In this document: positions 1 to 5,389 of the stretch, one piece after another
Layout of the letters: each line of letters opens with the position of its first letter
How positions within the stretch are numbered: the first letter of the stretch is position 1
NCBI GenBank assembly: GCA_945947845.1
Contig: CAMEZN010000147.1
Location: 1 to 5,389 of the forward strand
Reading direction: 5' to 3'
Length of the DNA: 5,389 nt
Source of the DNA: an uncultured Mucispirillum sp.
Lineage (GTDB): Bacteria; Chrysiogenota; Deferribacteres; Deferribacterales; Mucispirillaceae
Notes under the pieces: model-generated
Seen by the model: only the letters and a program-made list of their open reading frames with translations
Databases searched by the model: none
Told to the model about the DNA's origin: nothing
Position numbers and translations under genes: made by a program

Positions 1-1187
1 AAAGAGAGCACGGCAACAACAAGGAAAACTATTGCAGGAATTAACATAACTGGCATATTTGATGTTTCAACTATATGACTTACATATGCACCTGTTGAAA
101 GCACATCACATACCCCTTTAATTGTCCATGCAAAAGCAAGTATCATACATGCTGTTACCATTGATTTAACACCAAGAACTATGCCGTCCATAAAATTATG
201 AAAGTCTAATACTTTTCGTGGTAGAAATAAGATAAATGCAACTATTACAGCACCAAACCCGCCTAAAACAAGTGATTTTGTAGGTGCAGTATCTCCAAAA
301 GCTTGAAATAATGTTTTATCTCCATTAAAATATCCACCAGTATAAAGCATTGCTAATATTGAAAATAGTATTAATGCTAAAATTGGTATTAATAAATCAT
401 ATACTTTACCTTTTTCAGATATTTCTCTGTTTGAAAAATCATCAGAATGAGATGCAGTAGTTTTAACCTCATCAATAGTCTTTTTATGTTTTGCAAGCCT
501 TTCAAATTTTGCCATTGGTCCAAAATCTAAATTCCACAAAGAGAGCAGGAGAACCATTACAATAGTTAAAAGTGCATAAAAGTTAAAAGGAATAGTGCTT
601 AAAAATAGTTTCATTCTATCTACATCTTCTGGGAGATATGTTAATATAGAAGCAGCCCAGCTTGAAATTGGGGCAATAATACAGATTGGGGCAGCCATAG
701 CATCTATAAGATAAGCGAGTTTTTCACGAGAAATTTTATGCTGGTCTGTAACAGGCCGCATTACAGTTCCAACTGTTAAACAGTTAAAATAGTCATCAAT
801 AAAAATAACTATACCTAAAATAGAAGTGGCAAGTTTTGCTCCAACTGGTGATTTTACTTTTTTAGAAGCCCACTGACCATAAGCTCTTGCACCGCCTGCT
901 AATGTAACAACAGCCACTAAGGCACCAAGAACACACATAAATATAATCATCATAACATCAAATTTATCAGCCATTATTGTAAACATATACTCTAATGCAA
1001 GTATTAATTTATGAAAAAAAGAAGCATCTGCTGCACCTTCTATATTTGGTGCATTAAATACATAAATTACTGTGCCGGATAAAATGCCTATAATCAAAGA
1101 TGATACGACATCTTTTGATTTTAAAGCTAATACGATTGCTATAATCGGTGGTAAAATAGATAGAAAACCAACATTAATATGTTCCAC
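1..1187 (-). CDS. nhaC: NhaC-family Na+/H+ antiporter (3' end outside window)
   Basis: This is an integral membrane antiporter expected to exchange cytoplasmic Na+ for H+ and so serve pH and sodium homeostasis. Reading the minus strand from GTG at 1187 gives 395 residues with no stop before the window edge, so the C-terminus is missing; NhaC proteins usually run to about 440-520 residues. Visible family marks are GGARAYGQW at residues 98-106, the polar IDDYFNCLTVG stretch at 130-140 with paired Asp131-Asp132 inside a membrane region, AAPICIIAPISSW at 165-177, and the second-half ILAFAWTIKGV at 349-359. A hydrophilic Lys/Glu/His-rich loop at about 221-262 separates the two hydrophobic halves. 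The GTG start is favoured because AGGAG lies 7 bases upstream. The gene is divergent from the thioesterase gene. The family call is firm. The substrate is inferred: related MleN-type members exchange organic acids together with Na+/H+. Confidence 0.85.
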   Translation of the reverse strand, partial: MEHINVGFLSILPPIIAIVLALKSKDVVSSLIIGILSGTVIYVFNAPNIEGAADASFFHKLILALEYMFTIMADKFDVMMIIFMCVLGALVAVVTLAGGARAYGQWASKKVKSPVGAKLATSILGIVIFIDDYFNCLTVGTVMRPVTDQHKISREKLAYLIDAMAAPICIIAPISSWAASILTYLPEDVDRMKLFLSTIPFNFYALLTIVMVLLLSLWNLDFGPMAKFERLAKHKKTIDEVKTTASHSDDFSNREISEKGKVYDLLIPILALILFSILAMLYTGGYFNGDKTLFQAFGDTAPTKSLVLGGFGAVIVAFILFLPRKVLDFHNFMDGIVLGVKSMVTACMILAFAWTIKGVCDVLSTGAYVSHIVETSNMPVMLIPAIVFLVVAVLS

Positions 1188-1194
1188 AATTATT

Positions 1195-1199
1195 CTCCT
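1195..1199 (-). promoter_or_regulatory. Shine-Dalgarno site of the nhaC-like gene
   Basis: On the minus strand this reads AGGAG, within TTAGGAG, 7 bases before GTG at 1187. No ATG in the same frame is as well placed, so this site decides the GTG start. Confidence 0.8.
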
Positions 1200-1224
1200 A
1201 AAAAGTAAAATATCAGATGATTTT

Positions 1225-1251
1225 ATTATATAATCTTAATTTTATCAACAA
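1225..1251 (-). promoter_or_regulatory. Candidate promoter of the nhaC-like gene
   Basis: The minus strand has a perfect -10 hexamer TATAAT (plus positions 1225-1230) with a poor -35 candidate, TTGTTG (1246-1251), at a short 15-base spacing. Transcription would begin near 1218 and leave a leader of about 30 bases. The surrounding AT-richness makes chance matches likely, so only the -10 is convincing. Confidence 0.4.
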
Positions 1252-1279
1252 TAATTTTTATTTTTTATTTTATATATTC

Positions 1280-1308
1280 TTGTAACTTTTTTTATTATTT
1301 GATATTAT
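1280..1308 (+). promoter_or_regulatory. Candidate promoter of the thioesterase gene
   Basis: A -35 element TTGTAA at 1280-1285 (4 of 6 consensus bases) is followed after exactly 17 bases by a -10 element TATTAT at 1303-1308 (5 of 6). Transcription would start near 1315, giving a leader of about 20 bases that carries the ribosome site AAGGGG at 1322-1327, 6 bases before the ATG. Confidence 0.5.
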
Positions 1309-1333
1309 ATTGCAAAAGTAAAAGGGGTAGTAT

Positions 1334-1723
1334 ATGGCAAAAGAAATAGAAATCCAGATAAGATTTAATGATTTAGATGGTTATGGCCATGTAAATAATT
1401 CAGTTTATTTAAGTTACTGCGAAATAGCCCGCACAAACTGTTATGCAGATATATTTCACAACAGTATTGAAAATAAAATGTGGTTTATATTAACTAGTGC
1501 AGAAGTTCAGTATAAAAAGTTCTTAAAGTTAGAAGATAAAGCATATGTTAAACTATGGCTTTCAAGTGCAAAAGGTGCTTTATTTACTTTTGAATATAAA
1601 ATACATGATGGAAATGGCACAATATATGCAACAGCAAAAACTACTCATGCAGTTTATGATGCAGTAAAAAATAAGCCTGTAAGAGTTCCACAGGCTATCA
1701 TTGATGAAGTAGAGAAAATATAA
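1334..1723 (+). CDS. Acyl-CoA thioesterase, YbgC/FadM-type hotdog fold
   Basis: This 129-residue protein is a single-domain hotdog-fold thioesterase of the 4-hydroxybenzoyl-CoA thioesterase superfamily, expected to hydrolyse acyl-CoA thioesters in the cytoplasm. The N-terminal signature RFNDLDGYGHVNNSVYLSY covers residues 10-28. Asp15 sits where the family's catalytic Asp lies, followed by GHVNN (18-22) and by Glu30 and Arg33 of the conserved helix. The C-terminal strand has the usual THAVYD and a later basic/proline stretch (KPVRVPQ). The length is normal for the family. ATG at 1334 is preceded by AAGGGG at a 6-base spacing. The gene appears to be transcribed alone, divergent from the nhaC-like gene and convergent with the ubiB-like gene, whose stop is only 3 bases away. 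The fold and enzyme class are firm. The acyl chain preferred cannot be told, and the lack of tol-pal genes here argues against assuming ybgC proper. Confidence 0.85.
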   Translation: MAKEIEIQIRFNDLDGYGHVNNSVYLSYCEIARTNCYADIFHNSIENKMWFILTSAEVQYKKFLKLEDKAYVKLWLSSAKGALFTFEYKIHDGNGTIYATAKTTHAVYDAVKNKPVRVPQAIIDEVEKI

Positions 1724-1740
1724 GTATTACTTATATTTTC
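1714..1740. terminator. Perfect AT-rich inverted repeat across convergent stops, possible bidirectional terminator
   Basis: The arms GAAAATATAAGT (1714-1725) and ACTTATATTTTC (1729-1740) are exactly complementary over 12 bp with a 3-base loop. The hairpin contains the TAA of the thioesterase gene (1721-1723) and the TAA of the ubiB-like gene (1727-1729 read on minus). Either transcript would end in a stem whose 3' arm carries TTTT, but no clean U-tract follows and the stem is mostly A-T. Termination is therefore plausible but not certain. Confidence 0.5.
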
Positions 1741-3298
1741 CCCAGAATAAAGATATAGTTAGAAAACCTGCTGCAATATAACCAAGTGTGGTAAATAGTG
1801 GCAGGTTAAATATTACAGGCTGAATATCTACCATAGCTATCAGGCTTGAGCCTATTATGATTGCAACAGTTATCATAGCAAGTATAATTCTGTTGAGCAT
1901 TTTATCTATAAACTTTTGAGCATTTTCTGATATTTGCAGTTCAGAATTAACTTTTACCTGTCCTTTTGCTATCATTTGCAGAATATCTATTGTAAATCCG
2001 GGAATAAGAGCAAGTTTTTCTAAACTGCCACTTAACTCCATTACAGCTTTTTGCACTTTCTTTGTAAATTCTTCAATTGGATTTTTACTATTTTTTATGT
2101 GTGTTGCAGTAATATCTATTATATTAATATCAGGGTTTAAAAATGCAATTACACCTTCTAATGTCATAATACCGCGGGCAAGCATTGATATATTTGAAGG
2201 CACTTGTATTTGATGAGTTCTTAGAATATCAAGCAGTTCACTAACAATCCCTGCAAGGCTCATATTTCCTAAATCCATAGTTCCATATTTATTTAGAAAT
2301 AAATCTATATCTGCATAAAGTCTTACATGGTCTATATCTTTTGCAGGGTTGCCAAGAGTTAATGCAATATCTTTTATTCTGCTTGTATCATGTTTTGCAA
2401 CTGATGTAATTAAATCAGCAATAAGCCCTCTATCCCTTGGGCTTAATTTTCCCATCATACCTAAATCTATCCAGACAATCTGCCCATTTCTTATTTTGAT
2501 ATTACCGGGGTGCGGGTCTGCATGAAAAAAACCATAATCAATAACTTGTGAAATATAATCTTCTGCCAGCTTTGCTGCTATCTCTTTTTTATCATACCCA
2601 CCATCGCGCATAGCTTCTTCATTATCAATAAAAAATCCTTCTACATATTCCATAACAAGTATTTTTTCAGAGCTAAGCTCTGTATAAACTTTTGGACAAG
2701 TAGCATACTGCACATTTTGATGATTATTATAAAAAGTAGTGGCATTTTCAGCTTCTTTAAGAAAATTCATTTCTTCCTGAGCAGTTTTCCAAAGTTCATC
2801 AAGAATTGTTTCAAAATCAACAATAGTTTCTTTTCTCACTTTCTGCACCATATTTGCAACACGGCGCATAAGTTTAATATCCTGCTCCATTCGTTTATAT
2901 ATATCTCGTCTTTGAATTTTTAAAACAACAGGAATTCCACTGTTTTTAAGTTTTGCTAAATGGACTTGTGCAATAGATGCAGAACCTAATGATTTATAGC
3001 TGAAATTATCAAAAAGTTCAGAAATATCTTTATTATATGTTTCTTGAATAATAAAGCGTAAATCTTCTTCACTCATTGGCGGCACATCAGTTCTAAGCTT
3101 TTCTAATTCTTTTAAAAAAGCTTGGGGCAGTGCATCTGTCTGCATTGACATAATCTGCCCCATTTTAATATAAGTTGGCCCTAAATCTTCTAATATACTT
3201 CGCAATTTTTCAGGAGTAATTCCTGTAATAATATTATGCTTTTTAATAATAGCAAGTATTTCTTTGAGCCTAGTTCTTTCATTATATTTATTTTTCAT
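1727..3298 (-). CDS. ubiB: UbiB/AarF (ABC1/ADCK) family atypical kinase
   Basis: This 523-residue protein is an ABC1/COQ8-type protein-kinase-like ATPase that acts at the membrane in quinone or related isoprenoid-lipid metabolism. Domains in order: the KxGQ motif K45-M-G-Q48 within GPTYIKMGQIMS; the Ala-rich-loop equivalent SLGSASIAQVH at 103-113; the likely ATP-binding Lys127 in VVLKIQR; the ExD-type region EEMNFLKEAENA at 175-186; hinge MEYVEG 216-221; catalytic loop HADPHPGN 259-266; the metal-binding DLG 278-280 in place of DFG; and two C-terminal membrane helices at about 470-489 and 500-519. Length and layout are normal for bacterial members. It is last in a three-gene operon, and its ATG lies inside the end of the phasin-like gene (11-base overlap) with only a weak purine-rich site, AGAAAGAA, upstream, which suggests translational coupling. 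Two motif departures from consensus are listed under findings. No other quinone-biosynthesis gene is in view, so the substrate pathway is inferred. Confidence 0.9.
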   Translation of the reverse strand: MKNKYNERTRLKEILAIIKKHNIITGITPEKLRSILEDLGPTYIKMGQIMSMQTDALPQAFLKELEKLRTDVPPMSEEDLRFIIQETYNKDISELFDNFSYKSLGSASIAQVHLAKLKNSGIPVVLKIQRRDIYKRMEQDIKLMRRVANMVQKVRKETIVDFETILDELWKTAQEEMNFLKEAENATTFYNNHQNVQYATCPKVYTELSSEKILVMEYVEGFFIDNEEAMRDGGYDKKEIAAKLAEDYISQVIDYGFFHADPHPGNIKIRNGQIVWIDLGMMGKLSPRDRGLIADLITSVAKHDTSRIKDIALTLGNPAKDIDHVRLYADIDLFLNKYGTMDLGNMSLAGIVSELLDILRTHQIQVPSNISMLARGIMTLEGVIAFLNPDINIIDITATHIKNSKNPIEEFTKKVQKAVMELSGSLEKLALIPGFTIDILQMIAKGQVKVNSELQISENAQKFIDKMLNRIILAMITVAIIIGSSLIAMVDIQPVIFNLPLFTTLGYIAAGFLTISLFWGKYK

Positions 3299-3596
3299 TT
3301 CTTTCTTTTTCTACTTCTGCTATTTTTTCTTTTAATACAGCAATATCATCATCAGATAAATTTTTCATATCTTTAATCTGCCTGATAAGCTCAGAATTTA
3401 ATTCTTTTTCTTTTTCAAGAATTTTTTCCTGTAAATCATGTTTTAATTCTTCATTTAAGCTCTTACCTTGTTCAACAGTGAGAGCACCTTTTTCAACTAA
3501 TTCATTAATCAATTCTTTTGATTTTTCACTTGTTTTAGCAATAGCCCCAACACCAAATAAAAAAGCCTTTTTTAAATCATCACTTAAATTACTCAT
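3288..3596 (-). CDS. Phasin-like small coiled-coil protein (COG3937-like)
   Basis: This highly charged 102-residue protein resembles the short phasin-like proteins annotated as polyhydroxyalkanoate synthesis regulators (COG3937). After a short N-terminus comes a mildly hydrophobic segment, AFLFGVGAIAKTSEK (11-25), then KELINELVEKGALTVEQGK at 27-45, the recognisable core of that group. A Glu/Lys-rich helix at about 46-100 looks like coiled coil. There is no signal peptide. ATG at 3596 lies inside the end of the yjbQ-like gene (8-base overlap), and GAGGGA just upstream, within that gene's last codons, serves as ribosome site. Its stop overlaps the ubiB-like start. No PHA synthase is nearby, so a granule role is not supported. 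A small partner or scaffold for the membrane-bound UbiB-like kinase is an inference from operon position. The family match is from memory of the motif, not a search. Confidence 0.7.
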   Translation of the reverse strand: MSNLSDDLKKAFLFGVGAIAKTSEKSKELINELVEKGALTVEQGKSLNEELKHDLQEKILEKEKELNSELIRQIKDMKNLSDDDIAVLKEKIAEVEKERNEK

Positions 3597-4002
3597 TTTG
3601 TCCCTCGTATTTATTAATTATTTGGATATATGCTTTCCTGTTTCTAGGTCCATCATATTCCATAAAATATATATTCTGCCATGTTCCAAGAACAATTTTT
3701 CTATTTTCAATTATAACTGTTAAGCTGGGAGATGTTAAGGTGGAAAGGGCATGTGCCTGAGAATTTCCTTCACTATGCCTGTAATTATTTTTTTCTGGAA
3801 TCATTTTGTTAAATATGTTTTTTAAGTCATATACAACATCAGGGTCAGCATTTTCATTTATAGAAATACCTGCTGTGGTATGAGGAATAAAAATCACAGC
3901 TATTCCGCTTTGAATATTTGATTTTGTAATACATGACTGTATTTGAGATGTAATATCAATGATATCAAACCTTGCTTTTGTAGAAATATTAATAATATCC
4001 AT
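3589..4002 (-). CDS. yjbQ: YjbQ / UPF0047 family protein
   Basis: This 137-residue protein belongs to the UPF0047 (YjbQ) family, often annotated as secondary thiamine-phosphate synthase because of a weak activity reported for E. coli YjbQ; its physiological role is not settled. The whole family signature is present: IPHTTAGISINENADPDV at 39-56 with His41, Glu50 and Asp53; YRHSEGNSQAHALS at 74-87 with His76, Glu78, Asn80 and His84; LGTWQNIYFMEYDGPRNR at 105-122. The conserved histidines are the expected metal or phosphate site in known family structures. The length is typical and the protein is soluble with no signal peptide. ATG at 4002 is preceded by GAGAG at a 7-base spacing. It is the first gene of the operon with the phasin-like and ubiB-like genes and overlaps the former by 8 bases. 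No other thiamine gene and no obvious TPP riboswitch lies upstream, so a thiamine role is not supported by context. Confidence 0.88.
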   Translation of the reverse strand: MDIINISTKARFDIIDITSQIQSCITKSNIQSGIAVIFIPHTTAGISINENADPDVVYDLKNIFNKMIPEKNNYRHSEGNSQAHALSTLTSPSLTVIIENRKIVLGTWQNIYFMEYDGPRNRKAYIQIINKYEGQNE

Positions 4003-4029
4003 AATTATACTCTCAATACTTATTATATT

Positions 4030-4058
4030 AGAATAAAAGAAGATATTTTATATGTCAA
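4030..4058 (-). promoter_or_regulatory. Promoter of the yjbQ-phasin-ubiB operon
   Basis: On the minus strand a perfect -35 hexamer TTGACA (plus 4053-4058) is followed after 17 bases by TATTCT (plus 4030-4035; 4 of 6 consensus bases). Transcription would begin near 4023, leaving a leader of about 20 bases before the yjbQ-like start. A TATAAT further downstream is too far from this -35 to be its partner. Confidence 0.6.
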
Positions 4059-4097
4059 TCTTTTATTTTGTAATACTGCTTATGTAACCATTTTTAT

Positions 4098-4103
4098 TAT
4101 AAT
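4098..4103 (+). promoter_or_regulatory. Candidate -10 element of the membrane-protein gene
   Basis: A perfect TATAAT lies about 47 bases before the ATG at 4150. No good -35 is seen 16-18 bases upstream (only ACTGCT-like sequence), so this is either a weak or activator-dependent promoter, or a chance match in AT-rich sequence. Confidence 0.35.
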
Positions 4104-4138
4104 GCGACATATCATGTATCAAAAATAAATATTATATC

Positions 4139-4143
4139 AGGAG
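4139..4143 (+). promoter_or_regulatory. Shine-Dalgarno site of the membrane-protein gene
   Basis: AGGAG stands 6 bases before ATG at 4150, which fixes the start of the following gene and supports that it is truly translated. Confidence 0.8.
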
Positions 4144-4149
4144 TGATTT

Positions 4150-4656
4150 ATGACAATTGAATTAAGAAATGAAGAAACCGGAAATGTAAAAAAAATAAAC
4201 CATGGTATAAACTGGTTTTTACTTATTACTGCACCAATTTTTGGAATAACATTATTTAAAAATAAATTAAACAAAACTGGTGTTATAATGCTTGCTGCAA
4301 GTGTATTATTTTTTTTAGGGATAATATGTTTTTCCATTTTCAGCTCATCATTTGCAAGTATGTATCCTTATGGTGGAGCACCAGTTCAGTCAAGCCCGTC
4401 ATTTATAATGCAGGTATATTACTTATTAGATGTTGATTATAAAGATGTGTTAGAATTTTTCCTTATAAGTTCTGGTTTACTGCTTGTATTTATTTTATGT
4501 TTCAGCTGTTTTACAGCATATAATGCAAATAAATGGATAGTAGAAAATTATAGGTATGAAGGGTATAAAGTTGCAGTTTCTAATTCATTAGTTCGTAATC
4601 TTTTAAAAAAAGACTGGGGCTTAACAGATGATGATTTTATAGAAGAAACAAAATAA
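4150..4656 (+). CDS. Small three-helix membrane protein of unknown function
   Basis: I do not firmly recognise this 168-residue protein. After a polar N-terminus with KK at 14-15 come three likely membrane helices at about 20-36, 45-66 and 103-124. Between helices two and three lies a Ser/Pro/Gly/Tyr-rich loop at about 67-102, and the tail from 125 is charged and probably cytoplasmic. The NWFLLITAPIFG segment (21-32) and the motif AYNANKWIVENYRYEGYK (123-140) recall DUF2628-type inner-membrane proteins, in which a short helix bundle is followed by an asparagine-containing NxW segment and a 'GY' turn; that match is tentative. A strong ribosome site and a dedicated downstream terminator argue for a real, singly transcribed gene. 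It diverges from the yjbQ operon across a 147-base gap. No function is assigned. Confidence 0.8.
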   Translation: MTIELRNEETGNVKKINHGINWFLLITAPIFGITLFKNKLNKTGVIMLAASVLFFLGIICFSIFSSSFASMYPYGGAPVQSSPSFIMQVYYLLDVDYKDVLEFFLISSGLLLVFILCFSCFTAYNANKWIVENYRYEGYKVAVSNSLVRNLLKKDWGLTDDDFIEETK

Positions 4657-4675
4657 TTTATTAAATAATAAATAG

Positions 4676-4704
4676 AAAAGGGCGGTATAACCGCCCTTTT
4701 TTTT
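4676..4704. terminator. Strong intrinsic terminator between convergent genes
   Basis: A 7-bp GC-rich stem, GGGCGGT (4680-4686) with ACCGCCC (4690-4696), has a 3-base loop and can be extended by AAAA (4676-4679) pairing with TTTT. It is followed on the plus strand by eight T residues (4697-4704). It ends the membrane-protein transcript. Read on the minus strand the stem is followed by TTTT, so it should also stop the exchanger transcript. The last two T residues form part of the exchanger's stop codon. Confidence 0.92.
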
Positions 4705-5389
4705 ATATTCCAGTTTTATATCCTTTTATAATAGATACAAATCTTTTTGGGTGCATTACAACAAGCACAATTGTAAATATAATATATATTACACTAAAAG
4801 TTATAAGAACAGTATCATGTGGTGTTGCATTAGGCACATATGCTGGAAGAAGAGTATCATAAAATGGTGATAAAAATTGCAGCATAAATAAAACAAGCAG
4901 AGCAATTGCTTCTCGTTTACCTGCTACTAGTCCAGCAATTAATGCAATAGCAAATGCAGATTGAGCAGCAGTTAAAAGAAGTTCATGCATTTGCATTGTT
5001 GCAAGTGGCATAACAGTAGATAAGAAAGAAGTGTCATGTGGGTGGTCAGCAGTAGAATAAGATATACTGTAAACAAGTGGTATCATACCTACAAGCAGAG
5101 TCCACTGGTTTAATTTTGAAGATATAAGGCTTCCAAGAGCAAGACCTGCACTGCCGCGCAGAGCAAATGTAACAGCTACAATAAATTCAGGAGCTTCTGA
5201 TGCGATTGGTGCAAGCCATTGAACAAGAAGAAATTCATTCACTCCTAATAATTTACCACTTGCTACAAGGCTTTCACTAAAAAGTTCTGCATCAGCAAAA
5301 ATAACTATTGCAGATATAAGAAAAAGACCCCATGTAGTTATAAGTCTTTGTTTTTTAGGAAGAGCTGCAATAGTTTTTGCAGGACCTTC
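4703..5389 (-). CDS. Na+/Ca2+ exchanger-superfamily antiporter, C-terminal half (5' end outside window)
   Basis: This integral membrane cation antiporter belongs to the Ca2+:cation antiporter (CaCA) superfamily. The frame is open from the right edge to TAA at 4703-4705, giving 228 visible residues; the start lies outside the window. GTG at 5242 could be taken as a start but is internal: it has no spaced ribosome site, and the 49 residues before it include a helix (about 18-33) and the beginning of the repeat. Only the second alpha-repeat half is seen: FSESLVASGKLLGV (37-50), QWLAPIASEAPEFIVA (57-72) with the conserved Pro67-Glu68, then ALGSLISSKLNQWTLLVG at 84-101. Further helices fall at about 135-156, 159-175 and 192-212. 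These motifs depart from the classical alpha-repeat and resemble the group often annotated 'sodium:proton exchanger' or 'sodium:calcium antiporter', so the transported ions are uncertain. A terminator sits directly at its end. Confidence 0.82.
   Translation of the reverse strand, partial: EGPAKTIAALPKKQRLITTWGLFLISAIVIFADAELFSESLVASGKLLGVNEFLLVQWLAPIASEAPEFIVAVTFALRGSAGLALGSLISSKLNQWTLLVGMIPLVYSISYSTADHPHDTSFLSTVMPLATMQMHELLLTAAQSAFAIALIAGLVAGKREAIALLVLFMLQFLSPFYDTLLPAYVPNATPHDTVLITFSVIYIIFTIVLVVMHPKRFVSIIKGYKTGI

Noticed and set aside
1188..1333. Possible small RNA or structured leader in the divergent gap
   Set aside because: The gap is almost entirely A and T with no GC-rich stem or terminator; two facing promoters account for it.
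2717..2923. Open frame on the plus strand inside the ubiB-like gene
   Set aside because: It lies wholly opposite a well-supported kinase coding region, has low-complexity Phe/Ile/Ser/Lys content typical of antisense frames in AT-rich DNA, and no good ribosome site.
3478..3723. Plus-strand open frame opposite the phasin-like and yjbQ-like genes
   Set aside because: It is antisense to two recognisable genes and has no family features.
3943..4128. Plus-strand open frame across the 5' end of the yjbQ-like gene and the intergenic region
   Set aside because: It overlaps the operon promoter and the yjbQ start, lacks a ribosome site, and has a composition like translated non-coding AT-rich sequence.
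4003..4149. Possible TPP riboswitch upstream of the yjbQ-like gene
   Set aside because: The predicted leader is only about 20 bases and I see none of the conserved thi-box elements, so there is no room for an aptamer.
4137..4337. Minus-strand open frame opposite the start of the membrane-protein gene
   Set aside because: It is a shadow of the plus-strand gene, which has AGGAG at proper spacing, whereas this frame does not.
4656..4673. AT-only inverted repeat (7-bp arms ATTTATT / AATAAAT) just after the membrane-protein stop
   Set aside because: It is too weak to form a stable hairpin and is expected by chance in such AT-rich sequence; the GC-rich terminator that follows explains termination.
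4703..5242. Complete 179-residue protein starting at GTG 5242
   Set aside because: The frame stays open to the window edge, the upstream residues continue the exchanger repeat, and no spaced ribosome site precedes the GTG.

Overview
The window is AT-rich (about one third G+C by eye) and densely coded, with short gaps, good Shine-Dalgarno sites and ordinary sigma70-type promoters. It looks like the chromosome of a low-GC bacterium. A Deferribacteres relative such as Mucispirillum, or an AT-rich Clostridia-like or Brachyspira-like anaerobe, would fit, but this is a guess from composition and gene style and nothing here fixes the taxon. I see no insertion sequence, phage gene, CRISPR array, tRNA or rRNA. 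No gap exceeds 150 bases.

Layout. (1) 1-1187, minus: an NhaC-family Na+/H+ antiporter that runs off the left edge and starts at a GTG with a strong ribosome site. (2) 1188-1333: a divergent intergenic region with a candidate promoter on each strand. (3) 1334-1723, plus: a small hotdog-fold acyl-CoA thioesterase of the YbgC/FadM type. (4) 1714-1740: a perfect 12-bp inverted repeat covering the stop codons of two convergent genes. (5) 4002 down to 1727, minus: a tightly overlapping three-gene operon, yjbQ-like (UPF0047), then a phasin-like coiled-coil protein, then a UbiB/AarF (ABC1) atypical kinase, with a well-formed promoter upstream. (6) 4003-4149: a second divergent intergenic region. (7) 4150-4656, plus: a three-helix membrane protein of unknown function. 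(8) 4676-4704: a strong intrinsic terminator between convergent genes. (9) 4703-5389, minus: the C-terminal half of a Na+/Ca2+ exchanger-superfamily antiporter that runs off the right edge.

How the genes relate. The only real functional unit is the yjbQ / phasin-like / ubiB operon, whose reading frames overlap by 8 and 11 bases and are probably translationally coupled. UbiB proteins support quinone or other isoprenoid-lipid metabolism at the membrane. The small coiled-coil protein may be its partner. The two cation antiporters at the edges are in separate transcription units. No clearly novel defence, mobile or RNA system is visible. The points most worth a second look are the operon itself, departures from consensus in the UbiB and exchanger motifs, and the palindrome shared by two stop codons.
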